Translations under genes and position numbers: made by a program
From: Bacteroidota bacterium
Lineage (GTDB): Bacteria; Bacteroidota; Bacteroidia; Chitinophagales; Chitinophagaceae
NCBI GenBank assembly: GCA_947441205.1
Contig: CANETM010000015.1
Location: 1-14,005, forward strand
DNA length: 14,005 bases
Reading direction: 5' to 3'
Notes under the pieces: generated by a model
Told to the model about the DNA's origin: nothing
Databases searched by the model: none
The model's input: the letters and a program-made list of their open reading frames with translations, nothing else
In this document: positions 7,238-14,005 of the stretch, piece by piece
How the letters are laid out: every line of letters starts with the position of its first letter
Position numbering within the stretch: position 1 is the first letter of the stretch

Positions 7238-7639
7238 TTATAAATCGTGCATTTTGGTATCAGCGTCACTCCACATTTCCTCCAATTGAAAAAACTTTCG
7301 GGATTCAGGGTGCATGATATGAACAACCACATTGATGTAGTCAATTAATAGCCACTGAGCAGTTGTCTTGCCCTCACTTTTATAGGGATATTCTTCACAT
7401 TTATGTTTTACCTCGTACTCAATATTATCAGCAATTGCTTTTAATTGAGTCGTATTATTCGCTTCGCAGATGATAAAGAAATCAGCTGCTGCTTCATGAA
7501 TTTTTTTAAGATCCAAGCTAATAATGTTCTCCCCTTTTTTATCCTGAATGGCAGCGATAATTGTTTTAAAAATTTTACTACTACGCGTAAGTTGGGTTGG
7601 CGATTTTTTTCGTTCTTTTAAAGCGGATAATGGTTCCAA
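7238..7639 (-). CDS. rsfS: Ribosome silencing factor RsfS
   Basis: A 133-residue RsfS/Iojap/YbeB protein. The family core is clear: IFKTIIAAIQDKKGENIISLDLKKI (23-47), DFFIICEANNTTQLKAIADNI, and the hallmark WLLIDYINVVVHIMHPESRKFFQLEEMWSDA (96-126). RsfS binds ribosomal protein uL14 on the 50S subunit and blocks joining with 30S when nutrients are scarce. The reading frame has no ATG before the conserved core. The only start close to the expected position is TTG at 7639, and an in-frame stop lies three codons upstream, so I chose TTG. It heads the minus-strand operon that continues into ftsH and is divergent from birA. The N-terminal 20 residues are basic and poorly conserved. Confidence 0.92.
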   Translation of the reverse strand: MEPLSALKERKKSPTQLTRSSKIFKTIIAAIQDKKGENIISLDLKKIHEAAADFFIICEANNTTQLKAIADNIEYEVKHKCEEYPYKSEGKTTAQWLLIDYINVVVHIMHPESRKFFQLEEMWSDADTKMHDL

Positions 7640-7720
7640 GTATGATTATATTTATTTGTTAATGCTTTGGAAGTTTGTTTGTTTTTATGAATCAATTTAT
7701 GAGACACAATCGAAACTAAC

Positions 7721-7736
7721 TAACTTTACAAAAATA
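7721..7736. promoter_or_regulatory. Adjoining divergent -7 elements between rsfS and birA
   Basis: On the plus strand TAACTTTA (7721-7728) is one base from the Bacteroidota TAnnTTTG element and could serve birA with a leader of about 10-15 bases. Directly abutting it, the minus strand reads TATTTTTG (7736-7729), an exact match that could serve rsfS with a leader of about 80 bases. Neither has a clear TTG at -33 spacing. The two 5' ends would overlap. The 105-bp gap otherwise shows only an AACT tandem repeat at about 7714-7725. Confidence 0.35.
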
Positions 7737-7744
7737 ACAATTCT

Positions 7745-8386
7745 TTGTCACCTGCCACACCAATTATCACATTAGGGGAGCCGCTCATAGAACTGTCTTC
7801 TATAGACAGTACCAATATTTATGCCATAAGCCAAGTACATGAGCGAATAGCCGTATCTGGCAGTTGCTACCGTGCTGATTTTCAAACACTAGGAAAGGGC
7901 CAACATGGAAGGGTTTGGGATAGCGAACCTGGCCAAAATTTACTTTGCAGCTATGTTTTGGAGTTAAAAAGCTTGAATCCGACAAAAAATTGGAGTCCAG
8001 ATGACCAAAAAGGACTTTCTGCCGCAGTAGCCATAGGTGCAAAAACCTTTTTTCAGACCCATGCGGGAGATGAAACGCTTATAAAATTACCAAACGATAT
8101 TTATTGGCGTGACAGAAAGGCAGGAGGAATTCTAATTGAAAATACCCTTCGTGGAGCTGAATGGACTTGGTCGGTGATTGGAATTGGATTTAATATTAAC
8201 CAGACAACATTTAATATTGCAAATGGCCAACCTGTATCCCTTTGTCAAATAACAGGTAAACAATGGGAAATTGGTAGATTGCAAACCGAATTAAGTGAAG
8301 CATTAACAAAAAGTATAAATGATTGGGTGAAAGAAGGAGATGCAGAAACAATAGAAAAAATGAAACCATTATGGAAATCAAATTAA
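7745..8386 (+). CDS. birA: Biotin--[acetyl-CoA-carboxylase] ligase
   Basis: A 213-residue class I biotin protein ligase without the N-terminal helix-turn-helix of E. coli BirA, so an enzyme only. It joins biotin to the biotin carboxyl carrier domain via biotinyl-AMP. Motifs: SSIDSTNIYA (18-27), the biotinyl-AMP loop LGKGQHGRVWDSEPGQNL (49-66), KLPNDIYW (114-121), lysine K125 in KAGGILIE, equivalent to E. coli K183, and VIGIGFNIN (144-152). The C-terminal SH3-like domain is reduced or missing compared with E. coli. No ATG lies upstream of the conserved region; the best start is TTG at 7745, with a stop in frame at 7721. The 3' end overlaps selD by 16 bp. No biotin synthesis or carboxylase gene is in the window. 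Confidence 0.92.
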   Translation: MSPATPIITLGEPLIELSSIDSTNIYAISQVHERIAVSGSCYRADFQTLGKGQHGRVWDSEPGQNLLCSYVLELKSLNPTKNWSPDDQKGLSAAVAIGAKTFFQTHAGDETLIKLPNDIYWRDRKAGGILIENTLRGAEWTWSVIGIGFNINQTTFNIANGQPVSLCQITGKQWEIGRLQTELSEALTKSINDWVKEGDAETIEKMKPLWKSN

Positions 8387-9423
8387 CACAACATAGTAAA
8401 GGAGGAGGATGTGGTTGTAAAATATCACCATCCGTGCTTTCAGAAATATTAGCAGCACACAATGTTGGTGCAAAAAATAATATCCCTCAATTATTAGTGG
8501 GTAATGATAGTAGAGATGATGCAGCTGTTTATCAGTTAGATGAAAAGACAGCTATGATTAGTACGACCGATTTTTTTATGCCAATAGTTGATGATGCATT
8601 TGCTTTTGGACAAATCGCTGCAGCCAATGCAATCAGTGATGTGTATGCTATGGGTGGCAAACCTATTTTTGCTTTAGCGGTGTTAGGATGGCCATTAGCT
8701 ACCCTGCCTGCAAGTGTTGCAGCGCAGGTGATGGAAGGTGCGCGCAAAACCTGTACTGATGCAGGTATTGTAATTGCAGGTGGACATAGCATTGATAGCC
8801 AAGATCCTATTTTTGGATTGGTTGTTAATGGATTAGTGGACATTGAAAATTTAAAAAGAAACGATACAGCAAAACAAGGCGACGTTTTATTTTTAACAAA
8901 ACCATTAGGGGTTGGTATTTTAGCAACTTCTCAAAAAAGAGGATTGTTATCGGAGGCAGATTTAGCTTTACTCGTAAAACAATTAACGACTATTAATAAA
9001 GTTGGTGAAGCATTAGGAAAAATTCCAGGAGTGCACGCAATGACCGATGTTACAGGATTTGGATTGGCGGGTCATTTAACGGAAATGATGCAGGGGTGTG
9101 GCTTAACAGCAAAATTGAGTTACTCAAAAATTCCTATTATTCCTGAAGTTCGACATTATATTGCTCAAAAAGCAATACCAGGTGCTACTGCAAGAAATTG
9201 GAGTGCAACAAATGAAGGAATTGAATTGGATAAAAATATTGATGAAAAAGAAGCGAGCTTACTTTTACCGGATCCGCAAACCAATGGTGGCTTATTAATT
9301 GCAGTGGATCCATCATCGTTAACGGAAGTTCAAAATATTTTAAGAGCTGCAGGAATAAATTATACTGAACCCATTGGCGTTTGCGAAAACTATAGCAATA
9401 AAAATATAATAATTACAGCTTAA
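8371..9423 (+). CDS. selD: Selenide, water dikinase SelD
   Basis: A 350-residue SelD, which makes selenophosphate from selenide and ATP, the selenium donor for selenocysteine and for 2-selenouridine in tRNA. The N terminus IKLTQHSKGGGCGCKIS carries the catalytic cysteine (C14, equivalent to E. coli C17, here a TGT codon rather than a selenocysteine UGA) and lysine K17. Other signatures are VGNDSRDDAAVY, STTDFFMPIVDD, NAISDVYAMGGKP, AGGHSID, MTDVTGFGLAGHL and DPQTNGGLL. I chose ATG 8371 because it gives the family N terminus; a TTG at 8323 would add 16 unrelated residues encoded inside birA. It overlaps birA by 16 bp, so the two are probably translationally coupled. The selenium-using partner (selA/selB or the tRNA 2-selenouridine synthase) is not in the window. 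Confidence 0.96.
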   Translation: MEIKLTQHSKGGGCGCKISPSVLSEILAAHNVGAKNNIPQLLVGNDSRDDAAVYQLDEKTAMISTTDFFMPIVDDAFAFGQIAAANAISDVYAMGGKPIFALAVLGWPLATLPASVAAQVMEGARKTCTDAGIVIAGGHSIDSQDPIFGLVVNGLVDIENLKRNDTAKQGDVLFLTKPLGVGILATSQKRGLLSEADLALLVKQLTTINKVGEALGKIPGVHAMTDVTGFGLAGHLTEMMQGCGLTAKLSYSKIPIIPEVRHYIAQKAIPGATARNWSATNEGIELDKNIDEKEASLLLPDPQTNGGLLIAVDPSSLTEVQNILRAAGINYTEPIGVCENYSNKNIIITA

Positions 9424-9434
9424 TTGTTAAAAAT

Positions 9435-9878
9435 TTATTCAAAAATAAGGTTGCCCTTATTTTTAATATGCTCGGGAGTAAGCTCTACGACTAACTGAAC
9501 GCCTTTTATGTTTCGAATGGTGTGTGAAATTTCTTTAATTTTTTCATCCTCAATCCAGTCACCTTTAATCCACCATATAAAATCCATATGCTTTAATTCA
9601 GGCAATAAATATTCGCCATCGAATTGATTATGGTAAACGAAATGTTGGAAAGTAGTATTAGGCTCATTGGCTTCATACATTGAAAAGTAGTAGGTTCTGC
9701 TTTTTCTTTTTAATGCAATTTCATGATCAGGATTAAACCTGAACTCAAAGCCCATATATTGGTTTAATAAAATACAAAACTGATAATTTTTAATAGGTGC
9801 TGTAATACCTAAGATACGCGTACCCTCAAAGTCGCTTTCATTAATCTCGTCCTGATTTAAAATTAATTTTGCACTCAT
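9435..9878 (-). CDS. IPExxxVDY family protein (probable)
   Basis: A 147-residue cytoplasmic protein without signal peptide or membrane segments. The segment LLPELKHMDFIWWI at 91-104 fits the IPExxxVDY motif (L-P-E-x3-M-D-F here) that names a small Bacteroidota family, and the preceding layout matches too: FEGTRILGITAPIKNYQFCILLNQYMGF (17-44), then YYFSMYEA (63-70). The function of the family is unknown to me. Its ATG follows the M28 peptidase stop codon directly, with no bases between, indicating coupled translation. The last codons contain a perfect bidirectional terminator hairpin. Gene call is firm; the family name rests on motif resemblance. Confidence 0.78.
   Translation of the reverse strand: MSAKLILNQDEINESDFEGTRILGITAPIKNYQFCILLNQYMGFEFRFNPDHEIALKRKSRTYYFSMYEANEPNTTFQHFVYHNQFDGEYLLPELKHMDFIWWIKGDWIEDEKIKEISHTIRNIKGVQLVVELTPEHIKNKGNLIFE
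9441..9464. terminator. Bidirectional rho-independent terminator
   Basis: AAAAATAAGG (9441-9450) and CCTTATTTTT (9455-9464) form a perfect 10-bp stem with a four-base TTGC loop. A residues lead in and T residues lead out in both directions. It starts 18 bp after the selD stop, so it can end birA-selD. On the other strand it can end the M28-IPExxxVDY transcript, although it lies within the last codons of that gene rather than after it. Confidence 0.75.
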
Positions 9879-11522
9879 TTAAAATTGAATTTCAAATTTT
9901 ACTTCTTCCCCATTTCTTTTAATCACTAAGGTTGTTTTATCTCCCTTTTTAAATTTACTTAAAGCTTGCATATAACTAGTTACATCAATCAATTTATAGT
10001 CTCCTAGCTGGGTTAAAACATCGGAGGCTTTCAATCCTAATTTTTCACCCAATTTTCCTTGACTAGCGCCCTCAATTCTCACGCCCGTTCCCGTAAAAGC
10101 ATAGTCAGGCATAACGCCTAAACTCACTGTAAACTTAGTACTCTTACCCATACTTTGCTCACGCGTTTTTAAAAAATCAAGCTTACCATAATCATCCGTT
10201 GTTTTAATAATATTTTGTACTAAGCGTACAACGTCTTTTTGAGCCTCATAATTTATTTTATCTGCATCATCAGTGGCCTTATGATAATCGGAGTGGCTAC
10301 CGGTGAATAAAAATAATACAGGCATATCCTTGCGATAAAAACTAGCATGATCACTTGGCCCAGTTCCTGCACTATCATAATGAGTTAACAACGGAGTTGA
10401 TGTTTTAGATAAAACCTCCGCCCATTTACTTGATGTACCAAAACCACCAATAGTTAATTTGCGTGCCGTATCATACCTACCCACCATATCCATATTAATC
10501 ATATAATTAAAACTGCCTTGATATGTTGGATGATCTAACCAATATTTACTACCTAATAAACCTAACTCCTCTCCCGAAAAATGTATGAATAAGTAATTAT
10601 TATTTTTAGGCGATTTTTTCAAAAGTGATTTAGCTAATTCCATCAAAGCTGCAGTACCACTTGCATTATCGTCAGCACCATTATGTACTAAATTATTTAA
10701 ATCCAAACCATGTTTGTCTTGATTATAACCTAAGTGATCCAAATGAGCACCTAAAATAATAGTGTTGGCTGCATGGTTATCAATGAAACCAACCACGTTA
10801 TGAGCTGTTCGAGTTGGATGTTCAAAACTAATATCAGTTTCAATTTGATAGGTTGCTAATTCATCATCGAAAAATTTTGTAAACCCTTTTTTTGTAAAAT
10901 AAACAACAGGCAATGCTAAAGCTTTAGCTGTATCGTATTTATTAAATTGAATATTATCAACTGTCGTTCCACTATTATGTAAAAACAATGCAGCAGCTCC
11001 TTTATCTTTAATTTGAGTAGCTGTATTAATTATCCAATTATTCAAATCAAAATGAGGATTAGTAGCATTCTCTTCCAACACATCGTTTACATCCATAAAC
11101 CAAACTTGCTTGGGCTCATTCAATGAAACGGATGCTTTTGAATTGAAGTTACCAAATCCACTATTTGATAAAGCGAAAAAATCGGAATCTAAAATTGCTT
11201 TTTGATTATTGATTTTCACATATGCAATATTCGAAAATCTTTTGCCTTCGTCAATTGGAAAACTTTGTATAAAACCATTATCACCCATGGGCTGAATACC
11301 CAATTCCTGGTATTGTTTAATAATGTAATCAACTGCCTTTTGTTCACCCATATCACCAGCACGACGTCCTTCTAATTCATCACTTGCTAAATACTGTATG
11401 TGTCCTTTTAAATTTTGAATTAAAGTTTTATCCGCTTTGCTTAGTTTTTGGGCAAATAAAGCATTTGCATTCCATAAGCATGTAACCAAAAGAAAGAGGA
11501 CCATTTTTCTCATACTAAACAT
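9879..11522 (-). CDS. Secreted M28 family zinc aminopeptidase with PDZ domain
   Basis: A 547-residue exported metallopeptidase. A signal peptide is evident: MRKM, hydrophobic LFLLVTCLW, and ALFAQ, with probable cleavage after A24. A PA-like insert (about 130-235) precedes the M28 catalytic domain. Expected zinc ligands are H260 (in GAHLDHLG), D284 (NGADDNASG), E319 (SGEELG, with E318 as general base), D345 (MINMDMVGR) and H414 (SDYHKATDD). A PDZ domain occupies about 465-547, with GVRIEGASQGKLGEKLGLKASD. Family members remove N-terminal residues from peptides in the periplasm or outside the cell; the exact substrate cannot be read. I chose ATG 11522, downstream of a -7 element; ATG 11513 is equally plausible, and a TTG at 11597 would hide the signal peptide. 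It is divergent from feoB. Confidence 0.92.
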   Translation of the reverse strand: MFSMRKMVLFLLVTCLWNANALFAQKLSKADKTLIQNLKGHIQYLASDELEGRRAGDMGEQKAVDYIIKQYQELGIQPMGDNGFIQSFPIDEGKRFSNIAYVKINNQKAILDSDFFALSNSGFGNFNSKASVSLNEPKQVWFMDVNDVLEENATNPHFDLNNWIINTATQIKDKGAAALFLHNSGTTVDNIQFNKYDTAKALALPVVYFTKKGFTKFFDDELATYQIETDISFEHPTRTAHNVVGFIDNHAANTIILGAHLDHLGYNQDKHGLDLNNLVHNGADDNASGTAALMELAKSLLKKSPKNNNYLFIHFSGEELGLLGSKYWLDHPTYQGSFNYMINMDMVGRYDTARKLTIGGFGTSSKWAEVLSKTSTPLLTHYDSAGTGPSDHASFYRKDMPVLFLFTGSHSDYHKATDDADKINYEAQKDVVRLVQNIIKTTDDYGKLDFLKTREQSMGKSTKFTVSLGVMPDYAFTGTGVRIEGASQGKLGEKLGLKASDVLTQLGDYKLIDVTSYMQALSKFKKGDKTTLVIKRNGEEVKFEIQF

Positions 11523-11532
11523 ATTTATGGTG

Positions 11533-11540
11533 CAAAAATA
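11533..11540 (-). promoter_or_regulatory. Candidate -7 element of the M28 peptidase gene
   Basis: The minus strand reads TATTTTTG, an exact match to TAnnTTTG, ending 10 bases before the ATG at 11522. No -33 TTG is seen at the usual spacing. It supports a start at 11522 or 11513 over the TTG at 11597, which lies upstream of it. Confidence 0.4.
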
Positions 11541-11628
11541 AGTAAAGGAGATAGGAATTAAGTGACTTCTATCACGATTGTTTGAGATATTGGTCAATTT
11601 CTAATTTCGTAAGCAGTAGCGAACCATA

Positions 11629-11641
11629 AAAGCTAGCTTTG
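11629..11641 (+). promoter_or_regulatory. feoB -7 element within a 12-bp palindrome
   Basis: TAGCTTTG (11634-11641) matches TAnnTTTG exactly and stands four bases before the feoB ATG. It overlaps the perfect palindrome AAAGCTAGCTTT (11629-11640). A repressor bound to the palindrome would cover the promoter. The palindrome does not resemble the classic Fur box, so iron control is only a guess. No -33 TTG at normal spacing was found. Confidence 0.4.
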
Positions 11642-11645
11642 CCCC

Positions 11646-13760
11646 ATGTTGAAAGCAGGTATTCATATTGCTTTAGTGGGAAATCCCAACTGCGGAAAAA
11701 GTTCACTTTTTAACGCCTTAACCGGCTTGAATCAAAAAGTGGGCAACTTCCCGGGTGTGACGGTTGATAAAAAAACAGGGGATTTAAATTTGGGTAACCG
11801 ACCAGCAACTTTAATTGATTTGCCAGGTACCTATAGTTTTTATCCTAAACGCGAGGATGAATGGGTTGCTTATAAAGTGCTCATGGGGGTGGATTTAGAT
11901 ATAAATAGCGATGTTATTTTATTAATAGCAGATGCAAGTAACCTGAAAAGAAATTTACTTTTTTGTAGTCAAATTATAGATTTAAAAAAGCCAGTGGTTT
12001 TAGCGTTAACCATGAATGACTTGGCAGCTAAAAAAGGAATTAAAATTGATATTGCAGGTTTACAAGCTGATTTAGGCATTCCAGTGGTAGCCATTGATGC
12101 TAGAAAAAACAAAGGGTTAAATGAATTAAAAAATGTATTAATTGGAATTATTGAAACACCCCGATCCAAAAATCAAGAAAGCTTTATTGACAATAAAAAT
12201 TTAGCGCCATCAGCAATTGATGCTTTTAAAACTTTGTACCCAACTACCAGTGATTATGCTGCACTACATTACTTAATGCATCATGAAGCCTTCCCATTGG
12301 AAGCTGAAATGCATCAAAGAATTGAGCAAATAGAAATTGACACTCAATTCAATCACACTAAAACACAAGCGCAGGAAATATTACTACGTTACGGGCGTAT
12401 TCAAGAGATTATGAAAAACAGAGTTGTAGAACCCGACCCTGCAGCTAAGAAAAAAAGATCCGATGTTTTAGACAATATATTTTTACATCGTGTAGGAGGT
12501 TATGCCATTTTATTTTTTGTGTTGTTTGTATTATTTCAGTCAGTGTTTTGGATGGCAAAATATCCGATGGATGGAATTGAATGGATATTCACTAACCTCA
12601 CCACTTACTTAAATACTATTTTACCCAGTGCATGGTGGGAGGATTTATTAGTGAATGGAATTATTGCAGGCCTTGGTGGCATATTTGTTTTCATTCCACA
12701 AATCATGATTTTATTTGGCCTCATTACTTTATTAGAGGACACTGGATATATGGCGCGGATAAGCTTTTTAAGTGACAAGCTTATGCGAAAAGTAGGATTA
12801 AATGGAAAGAGTGTAATGCCCATGATTAGTGGCTTTGCTTGCGCTGTACCTGCCATCATGAGTGCAAGAAATATTGAAAATAAAAAAGAGAGGTTATTGA
12901 CTATTATGGTTACGCCTTTTATGAGTTGTAGTGCAAGACTTCCTGTTTACACCATTTTAATTTCCCTCGTAATTGATAACAAAATATATTTTGGTTTTTT
13001 AAGTTTGCAAGGCTTAGTGATGATGGGATTATACTTATTAGGTATTGTGATGGCATTACTTGCTAGCATGGTTTTAAAATGGTTTATTAAAATCAAAGAA
13101 AAAAGTTATTTCATTTTAGAGTTACCGGTATACCGAGCTCCACGTTGGAAAAATGTAGGAATTACCATGGTTCAAAAAGCACAAATATTTGTTCGTGATG
13201 CAGGAAAGGTAATTATGGTAATAAGTATTTTACTTTGGTTTTTAAGCAGCTACGGGCCAAGTGAACAAATGAAACAAATTGAACAAGCACATACTGTTCA
13301 AATACAAGCAGCACAACCTGAACAAATTGACCAATTAGAAAAAAATTATCTTACGCAGAAGTTAGAAAATTCATACGCTGGAATATTAGGAAAATCAATT
13401 GAACCCATCATTGCTCCACTAGGTTTTGATTGGAAAATGGGTATTGCGATTGTTACTTCATTTGCTGCCCGCGAAGTTTTTGTGGGTACTATGGCTACTT
13501 TATATAGTGTGGAAGCATCGGATAATAGTTCGTTAACCGATAAATTGAGGTCTGCTAAACGACCTGATGGAACACCGGTATATACAATTGGTGCTGCCCT
13601 TTCCTTAATGATATTTTATGTATTGGCGATGCAATGTATGAGCACACTTGCGGTTGTAAAAAGAGAAACAGGTACTTGGAAATGGCCCACCATTCAATTT
13701 TTTATGATGACAGGACTAGCTTATGTTATGAGTTGGTTGACTTATGCTATTTTAAAATAA
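11646..13760 (+). CDS. feoB: Ferrous iron transport protein B
   Basis: A 704-residue inner-membrane Fe(II) transporter with an N-terminal G domain and a polytopic membrane part. G1 is GNPNCGKS (12-19), G2 is T39 in NFPGVTV, G3 is DLPG (58-61). G4 reads TMND (122-125) instead of NxxD, and G5 reads DAR (151-153) instead of the usual SA motif. The membrane part begins near 282 and carries the FeoB signatures LLEDTGYMARISFLSD (362-377), GFACAVPAIMSAR (396-408, conserved C399) and MSCSARLPVY (426-435, C428). A second repeat near 505-535 and 596-618 includes SFAAREVFVGTMATLY. A glutamine- and glutamate-rich loop lies at 539-575. There is no FeoA domain fused and no feoA or feoC beside it. Start is ATG behind a strong -7 element. 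Confidence 0.96.
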   Translation: MLKAGIHIALVGNPNCGKSSLFNALTGLNQKVGNFPGVTVDKKTGDLNLGNRPATLIDLPGTYSFYPKREDEWVAYKVLMGVDLDINSDVILLIADASNLKRNLLFCSQIIDLKKPVVLALTMNDLAAKKGIKIDIAGLQADLGIPVVAIDARKNKGLNELKNVLIGIIETPRSKNQESFIDNKNLAPSAIDAFKTLYPTTSDYAALHYLMHHEAFPLEAEMHQRIEQIEIDTQFNHTKTQAQEILLRYGRIQEIMKNRVVEPDPAAKKKRSDVLDNIFLHRVGGYAILFFVLFVLFQSVFWMAKYPMDGIEWIFTNLTTYLNTILPSAWWEDLLVNGIIAGLGGIFVFIPQIMILFGLITLLEDTGYMARISFLSDKLMRKVGLNGKSVMPMISGFACAVPAIMSARNIENKKERLLTIMVTPFMSCSARLPVYTILISLVIDNKIYFGFLSLQGLVMMGLYLLGIVMALLASMVLKWFIKIKEKSYFILELPVYRAPRWKNVGITMVQKAQIFVRDAGKVIMVISILLWFLSSYGPSEQMKQIEQAHTVQIQAAQPEQIDQLEKNYLTQKLENSYAGILGKSIEPIIAPLGFDWKMGIAIVTSFAAREVFVGTMATLYSVEASDNSSLTDKLRSAKRPDGTPVYTIGAALSLMIFYVLAMQCMSTLAVVKRETGTWKWPTIQFFMMTGLAYVMSWLTYAILK

Positions 13761-13767
13761 ATGCATT

Positions 13768-14005
13768 TTAAGGTTTGAGATTTGTAGAAACTAAATAGAA
13801 TAATCCAGTTGAATAAGTTCCGCCATCATTAAACCCTATGTCAGTATTAACATATGGATTAGGAAAACCATATCCGCCTGCTTGTAATCCCAAGAATCCA
13901 TTATCAGTGTAATCTCCATTAGGTTCGCCATGTGTAGCATCCCTTAGCCACCATCTACCACCATCCTTAACTCTCCAATCGGGTGCATTCGTCGTACCGC
14001 CATAA
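13768..14005 (-). CDS. C-terminal fragment of an unrecognised protein, cut by window edge
   Basis: An open frame entering from the right edge gives 78 residues ending in FYLVSTNLKP and a TAA at 13768-13770. It is rich in glycine, aspartate, asparagine and aromatic residues (APDWRVKDGGRWWLRDATHG, NGDYTDNGFLGLQ, YGFPNPYVNTDIGF), a composition typical of extracellular beta-rich or lectin-like domains, with no cysteines. I do not recognise the family. It converges on feoB with only 7 bp between the stops, and no convincing terminator is visible in that gap. The start and N-terminal domains are outside the window. An open frame with a plausible protein-like composition supports a real gene, but not strongly. 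Confidence 0.55.
   Translation of the reverse strand, partial: YGGTTNAPDWRVKDGGRWWLRDATHGEPNGDYTDNGFLGLQAGGYGFPNPYVNTDIGFNDGGTYSTGLFYLVSTNLKP

Noticed and set aside
7714..7725. AACTAACTAACT tandem repeat in the rsfS-birA gap
   Set aside because: Only three short units; consistent with chance in AT-rich intergenic sequence and no further copies seen.
8323..8370. Extended TTG start for selD
   Set aside because: It would add 16 arginine- and asparagine-rich residues unlike any SelD N terminus; the ATG at 8371 gives the family start.
8401..8425. Selenocysteine codon in selD
   Set aside because: The catalytic position is a TGT cysteine codon and there is no in-frame TGA, so no selenocysteine insertion is needed.
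8532..8843. Minus-strand open frame opposite selD
   Set aside because: It lies wholly inside the well-supported selD gene on the other strand and has no domain or promoter.
11523..11597. Longer TTG start for the M28 peptidase
   Set aside because: It would place 25 residues before a clear signal peptide and starts upstream of the likely -7 element.
13749..13770. AT-only inverted repeat between feoB and the partial gene (TTAAAAT/ATTTTAA)
   Set aside because: The stem has no G-C pairs and overlaps the stop codons; too weak to call a terminator in such AT-rich DNA.

Overview
The window looks like a stretch of core chromosome from a member of the Bacteroidota, most likely Chitinophagales-like. 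It is AT-rich. It carries the gliding-associated gene gldC and an IPExxxVDY-type protein, both lineage-restricted. Shine-Dalgarno sequences are weak or absent, and several genes are preceded by the Bacteroidota -7 promoter element TAnnTTTG. No tRNA, rRNA, CRISPR array, insertion sequence, integrase, phage gene or recognisable defence system was found, and coding density is high, with no gene-free stretch over 300 bases.

Left part (1-1834, minus strand): a three-gene cluster reading leftwards. It consists of a degenerate glycosyltransferase-like protein, gldC, and a GatB/YqeY-domain protein that runs off the left edge. It is divergent from a MerR-type regulator (1920-2546, plus). The short region between them holds a perfect 9-bp inverted repeat that could be an operator.

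Middle part (2556-7639, minus strand): a tight five-gene operon in the order rsfS, ftsH, LUD-domain gene, lpxH-type hydrolase, mscS-type channel. It combines ribosome hibernation, membrane proteolysis, lipid A synthesis and a mechanosensitive channel, an envelope and stress theme. A hairpin sits in the rsfS-ftsH gap just ahead of the ftsH start. Divergent from it is birA-selD (plus), in which selD starts inside the end of birA. Both rsfS and birA appear to lack an ATG and to start with TTG.

Right part (9435-14005): selD converges on an IPExxxVDY-like gene, and a perfect bidirectional terminator lies inside the 3' end of the latter. The IPExxxVDY-like gene follows a secreted M28 zinc peptidase with a PDZ domain with no spacing between stop and start. 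Divergent from the peptidase is feoB, a ferrous iron transporter with no feoA beside it and altered G4 and G5 nucleotide-binding motifs. A truncated minus-strand gene of unknown function closes the window.

Most genes are housekeeping and I do not see a convincing undescribed multi-gene system. The points worth a second look are regulatory: the merR dyad, the ftsH leader hairpin, near-leaderless promoters and TTG starts. Two proteins also deserve attention: FeoB with its unusual G motifs and the glycosyltransferase-like protein.
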